A stretch of DNA of 64,000 nucleotides from assembly GCF_014698475.1 (NCBI RefSeq), contig NZ_JACJTB010000002.1, positions 124,001-188,000 on the forward strand, read 5' to 3'. Shown here piece by piece: positions 36,494-44,137 of this stretch. The notes beneath the pieces were generated by a model. The model did not search any database and had not been told where the DNA came from. It saw only the letters and a program-made list of their open reading frames with translations. Origin of the DNA: Nostoc spongiaeforme FACHB-130. Lineage in GTDB: Bacteria; Cyanobacteriota; Cyanobacteriia; Cyanobacteriales; Nostocaceae. The position numbers were made by a program, and so were the translations under genes. Within the stretch, counting starts at the first letter, position 1. Each line of letters begins with the position of its first letter.

Positions 36494-36998
36494 TTGCTGA
36501 TAGGATTTAAAACTGAGTTAAACATAAATAATGATCAGCGTACTCAATTGATAGGACATTGCGGTGTTACTCGTCATGCTTGGAATTGGGGTTTAGCACT
36601 AACCAAGCAAATACTTGATCACAACAAACAATATCCTGATTCTAAAATAAAATTTCCTACAGCTATAGAGTTACACAAATGGTTAGTAGCATTAGTTAAG
36701 TCGGAAAACTCTTGGTATTATCAATACTCAAAATCAGCACCACAAGAGGCACTAAGAGCTTTAAAAAAAGCATGGGATAGGTGCTTTAAGAAAATATCAG
36801 GAGTACCAAAATTCAAAAAGAAAGGTAAACATGATAGTTTTACCTTGGAAGGTACTGTAAAAGTCTTAGGTTCTAATAAAATTCAAGTACCAAAAATAGG
36901 AGTTCTAAGAACTTATGAGAGATTGCCTCAGAAAGAAATTAAATCAGTAACTATCAGTCGTAAAGCTGATCGATGGTTTATCAGTTTTAGGTTTGATA
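36494..36998 (+). pseudogene. tnpB: TnpB (IS1341-type/IS605 OrfB), N-terminal part
   Basis: Residues 1-168 of an RNA-guided-nuclease-type TnpB, ancestor-like relative of Cas12. The text is typical: CGVTRHAWNWGLALTKQILD (N-terminal helices), SAPQEALRALKKAWDRCFKK, GVPKFKKKGKHDSFTLEG, and ISRKADRWFISFRF. The start TTG at 36494 has GAGGAG about 10 bases upstream. The frame runs into the end of the inserted IS630 element and stops at 37003. Joining base 36998 to 38117 (one TA removed) restores the frame. No tnpA gene is next to it, so the element was of the IS1341 type or a domesticated TnpB. Confidence 0.88.
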
Positions 36999-37009
36999 AG
37001 TAGCTCAAC

Positions 37010-37721
37010 CTAATTAAAGCGAAAACGCTCAACAACATAACCGTGATGTGTTGCCCTAGCTTCAACACCAGCCATAATTGCACAAGCACTCATCATATTC
37101 GTCATCAAAAACTGGTCCTGACAATTCATCACGCTTGAGATGTAACCACTCATCTTCTATGCGATTAAGCTGGGGACTATAGGGTGGCAAGAAAAATAGA
37201 TATAGTCCCTGCTGTTGCCAGTCGTCAATTCGAGAACGCACCAAATGGCTTTTATGAACAGAGGCATTATCCAGCATCATGACAGTGATTTGCCCAGTTT
37301 GTTGAAGATGTTGCAAGGCTTTTTGTGCCTGCCATTCCATCAGTTGTAGATGAGTAGATGTTTTGAGCGTGCCTAACATCAAAGCGTAATCAAAGCGAAC
37401 TTTTTGCTCCAACACAGCCCAAATATTTATTCGTCGTCCACGCCTTTTTCTTTGCCCAATTCGCTTTTGTACTCCACTACGAGCATAACTGTACTCAGTT
37501 GGGCTTTGGCAACATGAGCCAGATTCATCAAGATAAATTAATCGCAGTATTCCCAAGCTTGACCACAGTTTTAACATCTCCCAATCTAGCCGCTTGGCAA
37601 AAGCATACTCCTGTTTTACAGGTGGTGGGCTGGAGCGCATTCGTTTCCATGTGTAGCCTTTTTTTTGACTAATCGGCGCACTTGTTCCTTCCCCACCTTG
37701 ACTCCACAAGCCTGCTCCCAT
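37010..37721 (-). pseudogene. IS630 transposase OrfB, DDE catalytic part, with C-terminal frameshift
   Basis: After a minus 1 slip at the A8 run (37659-37666) the chain reads KKKGYTWKRMR and enters the catalytic part. Its acidic residues are in IYLDESGSCC (Asp), VMMLDNASVHKSHLV (Asp) and LNRIEDEWLHLK (Glu). The frame ends early at 37062 (DEYDECLCNYGWC). In the next frame the expected C-terminus is present, CAIMAGVEARATHHGYVVER then FRFN and a stop at 37010, so a one-base change near 37075-37090 has likely shifted the last 25 codons. The catalytic triad is intact; activity is uncertain. Confidence 0.75.
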
Positions 37722-38059
37722 TTTTTTTGAAGTTGCGCCGCACTATAACGCCGAGGTTCTTCTAACCATTGCTCCATCTGCTGCCAATGACTATCCGTCC
37801 ATTTACGCTTGCGTCCACGCCCATCTGCTTCCCAAAGCCCCTCAATTCCTCCACTCAGCCATCTATGAATTGCTTGGCGCACTGTTTGGTCTGCCCAATT
37901 CCAATACTCGGCTATCTGCTTTACCTTCCATCCACGCGCATTTAAACGCACCACACTTGCCCTCTGCTTTACCCGATGTGGTACTCCATCTTTCATACTC
38001 AACTCTAAAAGAGCTTTGTCTTCTTCTTGACTCAGTTTTATTTGTAGTGATGCTGGCAT
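37616..38059 (-). CDS. IS630 transposase OrfA, DNA-binding part
   Basis: 147 residues: MPASLQIKLSQEEDKALLEL, two helix-turn-helix units (VKQIAEYWNWADQTVRQAIH) and a winged segment RYSAAQLQKKWEQACGVKVG. Frame 0 passes through the A8 run as LVKKKATHGNECAPAHHL and stops. A minus 1 slip at that run gives the full transposase with OrfB. This is the common organisation of cyanobacterial IS630 relatives, in which frameshifting limits the active enzyme. Confidence 0.85.
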   Translation of the reverse strand: MPASLQIKLSQEEDKALLELSMKDGVPHRVKQRASVVRLNARGWKVKQIAEYWNWADQTVRQAIHRWLSGGIEGLWEADGRGRKRKWTDSHWQQMEQWLEEPRRYSAAQLQKKWEQACGVKVGKEQVRRLVKKKATHGNECAPAHHL

Positions 38060-38116
38060 TTTTATGGTTGAGATGCACTGCCACTTATTTTACGTTTTAT
38101 TTGGTTGAGCTACTTA

Positions 38117-38712
38117 TAGAAAAACAAGAAAATAATGTGAATAGTATTGTTGGAGTAGATTTAGGCGTAAAAAACCTAGCTACTCTATCAACAGGTGAAA
38201 TAATAGAAGGTGCAAAATCTTACAAAAAATATGGATCTAAATTAAGTAGACTCCAATGGTTAAATCGAAATAAAATTATCAATTCAAATAATTGGATAAA
38301 AGCCCAATTAAAAATAGCTAAGTTACATCTGAAGATAGCTAATATCCGTAAAGATACATTACATAAACTCACCACACTATTAGCTAAGAACCACAGCAAA
38401 GTAGTAATTGAGGATTTAAATGTATCTGGAATGTTAGCTAACAGAAAGTTAGCACAAGCTATTTCCGATATGGGGTTTTATGAATTTCGTCGTCAATTAA
38501 CTTACAAGTGTGAATTATATAGTTCCGAACTTGTAGTAGTTGATAGATGGTATCCAAGTTCTAAAACCTGTTCAAATTGCGGCACTAAAAAAGAACATCT
38601 CACACTCAGTGATAGAGTTTTTAAATGTGAAAAATGTGGATTTGAGTGTGATAGAGATTTAAACGCAGCAATCAATTTATCAACGATTGATTTGTCAAAA
38701 GTGGCACACTGA
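38117..38712 (+). pseudogene. tnpB: TnpB, C-terminal RuvC-like nuclease and zinc ribbon part
   Basis: Residues 169-366 of the reconstructed TnpB. RuvC catalytic residues are all present: Asp183 in IVGVDLGVKNLATLS, Glu267 in VVIEDLNVSGMLANR, and Asp349 in CDRDLNAAINLS. The spacing (84 and 82 residues) is close to that of characterised TnpB. The zinc ribbon lies between them: CSNCGTKKEHL ... FKCEKCGFEC. An open frame also extends upstream through the IS630 element (from about 37870), so a chimeric product that lacks the TnpB N-terminus could be made, but it would lack the guide-binding lobe. Confidence 0.88.
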
Positions 38713-38800
38713 GCCTGTCGACGTGCTGTCAGTTAGACAGTGTTAGTCTGTGGACTGGATAATGCCGACATTACCAGAGTGAAGCAGAAAGTAAGTAGGT
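38713..38800 (+). ncRNA. Candidate omega RNA (reRNA) / right end of the TnpB element
   Basis: Directly after the TnpB stop are three short hairpins in series: CTGTC-AGTTA-GACAG (38726-38740), AGTC/GACT (38745-38756), and TAATG-CCGA-CATTA (38760-38773). In IS605/IS1341 elements the guide RNA overlaps the 3' end of tnpB and its scaffold ends at the element's right end, with the guide beyond it. Position and structure fit, but the hairpins are short, the right end cannot be fixed by eye, and transcription is unproven. The disrupted gene could still be a source of this RNA. Confidence 0.35.
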
Positions 38801-39121
38801 CGGTGTAAATAATTATTGTTGGAATAAGGCAGGGGGCAGGGAGCAGGGAGCAGGGGGAGAAAGCGTTTGAGCTTTATTTACTTTTCTTTACATAGTTTGG
38901 TTTTATTGCATCGACTTACTTAAACATCGAACTCTATTTAGTACAAGTTATCTTTTCTAGAAAAGTCTAAATAGATAAGTTTGAGTAAGTTTTATATAAC
39001 GGATAATTATCCTCATGCTACAATTACCATCATCAGCTTTGAAAGAGCAAGCGATCGCGTAAAATGCACTCTTCCTCAGCCAGAGTATTTCTCCAATAAA
39101 ACCAGATAGAGAACCGCTTAG
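38774..39121. other. Intergenic region between the TnpB element and the MNT/HEPN pair
   Basis: 348 bases. It contains a sequence TAGGTCGGTGTAAATAA at about 38796-38812 that resembles the end of the miniature elements, and a GGGAGCA-type G-rich short repeat (38827-38860). No credible coding frame. Confidence 0.5.
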
Positions 39122-39448
39122 ATGGAAACAGCTAAACAATTAGCAATTCCTCTACCGATGGATGCTATAGAAAACTTTTGTCAACGCTGGCAAATTGCTG
39201 AACTATCAGTATTTGGCTCAATTTTACGTGACGATTTTAACGCCAATAGCGATATAGATTTTCTGTATATCCTAAAACCGAATATTCAATGGAGATTAGT
39301 TGATTTACTTAGTGCTGAAGAGGAATTAGCAAAATTGCTGGGTCGCAAGATTGATTTAGTCAAAAAGTCAAGTGTTGAACAAAGTCACAATTGGCTACGA
39401 AAACAAAATATACTTTCATCATCCCAGGTAATTTATGACAGCAAATAG
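39122..39448 (+). CDS. MNT-domain nucleotidyltransferase (antitoxin MntA-like)
   Basis: 108 residues. A minimal nucleotidyltransferase with the signature GS-x(10)-DxD: VFGSILRDDFNANSDIDFLY. In characterised MntA/HepT pairs the MNT protein poly-AMPylates the HEPN toxin on a Tyr and so neutralises it. Overlaps the HEPN gene by 14 bases in a different frame, a sign of translational coupling. The C-terminus (KIDLVKKSSVEQ ... NWLRKQNILS) is the usual length for the family. Confidence 0.88.
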   Translation: METAKQLAIPLPMDAIENFCQRWQIAELSVFGSILRDDFNANSDIDFLYILKPNIQWRLVDLLSAEEELAKLLGRKIDLVKKSSVEQSHNWLRKQNILSSSQVIYDSK

Positions 39449-39782
39449 AGATTTAGAATCTCTAATTGATATACACCACTACAGCCAAAATGCAATTTCT
39501 TTTGTATCAGGAATCACGAAAGTTGAATTTGTGGAAGATCAAAAAACAATCGCAGCAGTGATGTACGCGATCGCTGTTATGGGAGAAGCCACCAAAAGAT
39601 TGTCAACAGAATTTCGAGAACAACATTCCTATTTACCTTGGAAGGAACTTGCCGGTTTGCGCGATCGCTTAGTGCATGATTATAAAAATATCGATCTCGA
39701 TATACTGTGGGATGTGGTTTCGGTTGAAATTCCCGCATTATTGGTGAGTTTAGAACCTTTGTTGCCCAAGCAGGATGAGTAA
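39435..39782 (+). CDS. HEPN-domain ribonuclease toxin (HepT-like, DUF86)
   Basis: 115-residue helical protein of the DUF86/HepT family. The conserved RNase motif R-x(4)-H followed by Tyr is present as LRDRLVHDYKNID, and the Tyr is the residue AMPylated in known pairs. The first part, RDLESLIDIHHYSQNAISFV, is the usual start. Toxicity by tRNA or mRNA cleavage is inferred from relatives. With the upstream MNT gene it forms a complete type VII toxin-antitoxin module next to a transposon remnant. Confidence 0.88.
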   Translation: MTANRDLESLIDIHHYSQNAISFVSGITKVEFVEDQKTIAAVMYAIAVMGEATKRLSTEFREQHSYLPWKELAGLRDRLVHDYKNIDLDILWDVVSVEIPALLVSLEPLLPKQDE

Positions 39783-39950
39783 TTATGAGTAATCGGATGT
39801 TTTTAAACACTCAGATGCTAGGCAGTGTGCAAAATTAACAAATTTTGATAACTGACATACCCCAGCATTGAGAACAATAATAAAAGCGATCGCCCATCCA
39901 CAAAGACAAGCGATCGCCATCAGTTTTAAAGCTCAATACACTGTATTGAA

Positions 39951-41639
39951 TTAAAAGTTGTAACCAACGCCGAACAGCAAACCAACATCAGTCTGATCCA
40001 AAAAAGCAGCATTGACAGTACCATTCAGGGTAAAGCGATCGCCTAAAGGTACATCCACACCACCAGTCAACAACAGTCCAACATCAGCATCATTGCTAGT
40101 TTCGATAGCGACACCAGCACCAACAAAAGGTGAAACAGGGAAACGTTGCTCACCTGTGGGATTAACAGAACGAGGTAAAAAGTCAAAGGTTACAGGTACT
40201 AAAACCACAGTGTCATCACCAAAGACGGCGGAAGGACGTACAGAAATATAGTTAGTTAGCCCGACTTTACTAATTACGGCAATATTTCCTTCACTTAAAG
40301 CGGAGTCTCCACCCAAACCGATGTTACCAGCAACACCAATATAACTAGAACCGCCACGGGTAGCTCTACCAGCCTCAATATCCGTAGTTGTGCTTCCAGG
40401 AGTAGTTTGATTATTCTCTGTTGGTTGTTGACTCACATCCAAGTTAGGTGGAATTAGAACTTCATTAATAACGTGAATCACACCATTACTCGCTTGAACA
40501 TTCGGTTGAATTACTCGCGCATCGTTGACAGCGATTTGATTATTTGCACTATCTACTTTGATATTTACAGACTGATCCTCAGCCGTTCTTAGTTCGCCAG
40601 GTGTCAGTTGAGTAGAAGTTAATGAGCCAGGAACAACGTGATATCTGAGAATTTTCACTAACACTTCTCTGTTTTCTGGGCGCTGTAGCTGTTCAATAGT
40701 ACCAGCAGGCAAAGCAGCAAACGCCTGATCTGTAGGCGCAAACACTGTATAAGGGCCTGGTTGTTGTAAAGTATCAGCTAAACCTGCTGTCCGTAATAAA
40801 GTAGTTAAGGTAGTAAAAGAATTATTAGATGCAGCGATGGAAACAATATCGTTACCAGTTGGAGTATTACCAGTATTACCTGCCACTATATAATTAGCAG
40901 CCGTCAAATTACTAGCCAGAGGTTGGGCTTGTCCTTGTCTAACCAAGGCTTGATACAACAAACTTGCAGCTTCAGCACGAGTTAACGGAACTTGGGGATT
41001 AAGTTGTTTTACATCTGGATAGTTGACAACAATGTTAGCTTGAGTTGCCGCAGCCACATTGTTAACTGCATAGTCAGGAATTGCAGAAGCATCTGTATAG
41101 TAAGTGCTGAGAACATCAGAAGCATTGCCGCTAGTATTTAAATTTAAACCACTAGACAAAGCTGCGATCGCCTGAACTTTCGGAATTTGCAAATTAGGGC
41201 GAAACTCATTACCAGGATATCCCGTCATAAACCCAGTTTCGTAAGCTTCTTGAATTGCCGGAGTTGCCCAATAGCCAGCAGGTACATCTGTAAACCCACC
41301 CGCACTAATTTGCCGAACTGGATTTTGATTAAAAGCTTTTTGAATCATCGTCGCAAATTCGGCACGAGTTACAGCTTGGTTGGGTCTAAATGAACCATCT
41401 GGAAATCCCGAAATTACATTTCTGGCTGCTAATGCTTGAATAAAAGGAGTTGCCCAGTAATCTGTACTCACATCAGAAAAATTACTAGCAGCAGTTGAAG
41501 AAGGTGTCACCGATGGCGCAGGTGTTGTAGATGGCTCGGTTGTTTGTGCCGAAACTACTATGGGGTTAAATGCCGCCGTTGCTACTCCTAAAACCACCAA
41601 AGTGGTCTGTGCTAATGACCAACCAAATAAGTTACCCAT
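39951..41639 (-). CDS. Exported SLH - fasciclin - outer-membrane barrel protein
   Basis: 562 residues from ATG 41639, which has GGAGG about 9 bases upstream; the 14-residue-longer frame is not supported. A signal peptide (to about residue 32, VVSAQ) is followed by a Thr/Pro/Ser linker and three SLH domains (about 50-245: NFSDVSTDYWATPFIQALAA, GFTDVPAGYWATPAIQEAYE, YTDASAIPDYAVNNVAAATQ). A fasciclin (FAS1) domain follows (about 262-405: VSIAASNNSFTTLTTLLRTA ... YTVFAPTDQAFAALPAGTIE), then a C-terminal domain of beta strands ending GVGYNF. SLH domains bind peptidoglycan-linked polymer and FAS1 mediates adhesion, so the protein may tether the outer membrane to the wall. The end domain resembles the protein at 1085-1597. 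Confidence 0.85.
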   Translation of the reverse strand: MGNLFGWSLAQTTLVVLGVATAAFNPIVVSAQTTEPSTTPAPSVTPSSTAASNFSDVSTDYWATPFIQALAARNVISGFPDGSFRPNQAVTRAEFATMIQKAFNQNPVRQISAGGFTDVPAGYWATPAIQEAYETGFMTGYPGNEFRPNLQIPKVQAIAALSSGLNLNTSGNASDVLSTYYTDASAIPDYAVNNVAAATQANIVVNYPDVKQLNPQVPLTRAEAASLLYQALVRQGQAQPLASNLTAANYIVAGNTGNTPTGNDIVSIAASNNSFTTLTTLLRTAGLADTLQQPGPYTVFAPTDQAFAALPAGTIEQLQRPENREVLVKILRYHVVPGSLTSTQLTPGELRTAEDQSVNIKVDSANNQIAVNDARVIQPNVQASNGVIHVINEVLIPPNLDVSQQPTENNQTTPGSTTTDIEAGRATRGGSSYIGVAGNIGLGGDSALSEGNIAVISKVGLTNYISVRPSAVFGDDTVVLVPVTFDFLPRSVNPTGEQRFPVSPFVGAGVAIETSNDADVGLLLTGGVDVPLGDRFTLNGTVNAAFLDQTDVGLLFGVGYNF

Positions 41640-42369
41640 GAAAATTTCCTCCAGAACAAAGTAGAAATATGAAAAATTCAAATATTCTCAGACATGACAA
41701 ATCAACCCAATATGAAAAAACACAGGCTTTTCATAGTAGGAAGCTCATTTCCGTTCATGAGCTAAAACAATACTTCCTTTAAGTAATTCCGTAATCTTCC
41801 TGCTGCATGATATTTAGTAATATTAGAAATAGCAAATTGCTACCACATCTATAGTTAATATTTCCAAAAATTACTAAATTTCAACAACTAGCTAAAAGGT
41901 TACATTTTTAAAATAAATTCTCTTACCTTAGATAGTTGGTCTATTTATGATATTTTGCTAAAAAAATCAGCCCAAACCAGCAATTACCCTGCATAATTAG
42001 AGTATAATCACCATCAGACTGCCAGCTTTTCAGGATGTAGTGCAGTATGAAAAATGATTTTTGAGTTTGTTTTACTAAATTTCAAAACAAATAAAAAATC
42101 TATTTGACTAGTACAGTTTGGCGTAAATAAACAGAGCATAAGAAATTGCTAAAAGGCTTATGGTATCACTATTCTTTCTTTTTCCTTTTGCCTTTTGCCT
42201 TTTTCCTTTTTCCTTGTTGTACCAGGGTATAACTGCAAAAGTGTGGACAAGCACTTCCCTACCAATAAAGTACGTTTCTCTTCCTTGTCTCCCTTGCCTC
42301 TTTTATTCATATATCAAATAGGACTGTGATATATTTTATTCCCAAAAACTCAGTCTGAAGGAGGGGAAA
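41640..42369. other. Intergenic region with a miniature element
   Basis: 730 bases between divergent genes. The left part (41640-42100) is AT-rich without a coding frame. The right part is occupied by copy 3 of the miniature element (42105-42225). An AGGAGGGG just before 42370 is the ribosome site of the permease gene. Confidence 0.6.
42105..42225 (+). mobile_element. Miniature element, copy 3
   Basis: About 121 bp, starting TGACTAGTACAG and ending TTGTTGTACCAG, with core GGCGTAAATAAACAGAG and AATTGCTAAAAGGCTTATG, and a CTTTTGCC tract longer than in copy 1. It stands in opposite orientation to copies 1 and 2 as read on the plus strand. Confidence 0.75.
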
Positions 42370-43143
42370 TTGCCCCCAAAACAAAATCTCGAACAATTAT
42401 GGATTGTACGTTGTGGTGCTGCTGTCTTGCTGTTTGGTCAAGTTATACTTCATTTGCTTCAGGGAAAAGCTTACTATCGCAAAATTCTGGAACACATGGT
42501 GACAGCAGGGCCTGGTTCTATCTCGCCAGTGCTGCTGGTGAGTGGTTTTGCGGGGATGATTTTTACGATTCAAACCGCCAGAGAATTAGTTCAATTTGGC
42601 GCTGTGAGTGCGGTGGGAGGTGCCTTTGCTTTAGCTTTTTGCCGAGAATTAGCACCTATTTTGACAGCTAGTATTCTTGCAGGACAAGTTGGTTCTGCTT
42701 TTGCTGCTGAGTTGGGTGCAATGCGTGTTACAGAACAAATTGATGCACTTTACATGCTCAGAACTGATCCGATAGATTATTTAGTACTACCTAGAGTCAT
42801 CGCCTGCTGTTTAATGATGCCTTTAATGATGATTTTTGCTTTGATGATTGGCATCATGGGTGGTGTATTTGCTGCATCACAGTTTTACCAGATTGTTCCA
42901 GAAGCTTTTTTAGAATCAGTCAGAAATTTTTTAGAACCCTCAGATTTAATGATTATTTTGTTAAAAGGATTCATTTTTGGAATTCTGGTGGCTGTTAATG
43001 GTTGCAGTTGGGGACTAACTACAAAAGGCGGTGCAAAGGAAGTTGGAGAATCAGCTACAACGGCAGTTGTTACTACTTGGGTATCAATTTTTATCATGGA
43101 TTTTATCATCACTGTATTACTTTCTGGACAGCTTAATATTTAG
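42370..43143 (+). CDS. MlaE-family ABC transporter permease
   Basis: 257 residues with about five to six membrane segments. Family text: GPGSISPVLLVSGFAGMIFT, VQFGAVSAVGGAFALAFCRE, ILAGQVGSAFAAELGAMRVT, EQIDALYMLRTDPIDYLVLP, and NGCSWGLTTKGGAKEVGESA. In E. coli MlaE with MlaF, MlaD and others moves phospholipids between the membranes, and related cyanobacterial and plastid permeases (TGD1-like) move lipids to thylakoids. The start TTG at 42370 is preceded by AGGAGGGG 8 bases upstream. The ATPase and MCE-domain partner genes are not adjacent; their absence is usual in cyanobacteria. Confidence 0.92.
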   Translation: MPPKQNLEQLWIVRCGAAVLLFGQVILHLLQGKAYYRKILEHMVTAGPGSISPVLLVSGFAGMIFTIQTARELVQFGAVSAVGGAFALAFCRELAPILTASILAGQVGSAFAAELGAMRVTEQIDALYMLRTDPIDYLVLPRVIACCLMMPLMMIFALMIGIMGGVFAASQFYQIVPEAFLESVRNFLEPSDLMIILLKGFIFGILVAVNGCSWGLTTKGGAKEVGESATTAVVTTWVSIFIMDFIITVLLSGQLNI

Positions 43144-43296
43144 TAATTTCTCATCCTCTTAAGTACTTTCGCTGAAGCAAAACTAGTGTTTTTATACTAG
43201 TTTTCTTGAAGTAAAAAATTCTTGCCAAAATGACATTTGATTTAGCAATCTGGAAATTTGATTGTTATATTGTATTAAATGACTATGTAGCTAATT

Positions 43297-44028
43297 ATGG
43301 GGAAAGCTGTGCGTGATGATTTACAGGGCTTAGAAATTAGTCAAAAAGAATTACAACAACTAACTAATTTGCCTGTCAAATATCAACTAGTTTTAATTAC
43401 TAATCCTCTAAAAGAATTTAGTAAACAATTGATATATAAAATGAAAGGCTCTGAAGGAGCTACAGTAGTTTTTATTAGCTTTTCTATATTTGTTTTTACT
43501 TATTTAATTCTGGATATTATTATTAAATTATTTGCCAATTGGCTCACTATTCCATCTTGGATATTACTACTAATGATGTGTTTTTTTGGTAGTGCTGGCA
43601 TACAGTTAATTTTCTATTTGCTGTGGCGCAATATTCAGAAAATATTAAAAGAGAATATGACTAGCTCTCTACACATTCTTTTAAATGATGTTGACCGATA
43701 TAATGCAGTTATTAAAGCCATAGATATTAATGATCAAATAGAAGCGGCAGGAAATGCAGAAGTTAGTATTCAAGAACGCGAAAAAGTAATTGCTGCATTG
43801 CAATTTACCAGAGCCGATTTAGTACGAGCTTTGAAAACCGAAAGAATTCTGCGCGAAAATAAGAATTTTATTATTCATAATGCTGAATTATTTGCCAATA
43901 ATTTAGCAGCTTTGGCAACAATGCAAGTTACAGAAAAAGCTACTGAACATGGCAAGTTATTAAATGAAGCATTACAGATTGCTTTAGATGTGCAGTATGA
44001 AATGAAAAAATTGCAAAGTCAAGGATGA
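43297..44028 (+). CDS. Two-helix membrane protein with coiled coil, unknown
   Basis: 243 residues. Two adjacent hydrophobic helices (about 58-78, TVVFISFSIFVFTYLILDII, and 89-113, SWILLLMMCFFGSAGIQLIF) lie between an N-terminal charged segment and a long C-terminal region of helices with coiled-coil character (AALQFTRADLVRALKTERIL). No family recognised. The layout suggests a membrane anchor with a cytoplasmic coiled coil. It lies 153 bp downstream of the MlaE-type gene on the same strand; cotranscription is possible but not supported by a short gap. Confidence 0.6.
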   Translation: MGKAVRDDLQGLEISQKELQQLTNLPVKYQLVLITNPLKEFSKQLIYKMKGSEGATVVFISFSIFVFTYLILDIIIKLFANWLTIPSWILLLMMCFFGSAGIQLIFYLLWRNIQKILKENMTSSLHILLNDVDRYNAVIKAIDINDQIEAAGNAEVSIQEREKVIAALQFTRADLVRALKTERILRENKNFIIHNAELFANNLAALATMQVTEKATEHGKLLNEALQIALDVQYEMKKLQSQG

Positions 44029-44137
44029 ATGTGAGACGGCAATTTTATTGAGGAAGACAAGGGAAGGGAGATAGTAGATTGCTTGGGAACTTTTACTGTG
44101 ACTGCTATAGTTGGGGGCAGGAGCTAAAAACATCGCT

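Larger units (their letters stand above)
36999..38114 (-). mobile_element. IS630-family insertion sequence within tnpB
   Basis: 1116 bp with inverted ends AGTAGCTCAACC (36999-37010) and GGTTGAGCTACT (38103-38114), flanked by TA at 36997-36998 and 38115-38116. TA duplication is the rule for this family. Alternative boundaries starting at the adjacent TAGCTC would leave tnpB out of frame, so the ends given are favoured. It carries a two-frame transposase on the minus strand joined at an A8 run. Confidence 0.88.

Noticed and set aside
37870-38116. Plus-strand extension of the TnpB C-terminal frame through the IS630 element
   Set aside because: This part is the antisense of the transposase OrfA. 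It is open by chance and does not encode the TnpB N-terminus.
36240-39121. Prophage or integrative element
   Set aside because: No phage structural genes, integrase or attachment sites; the region is explained by two insertion elements.
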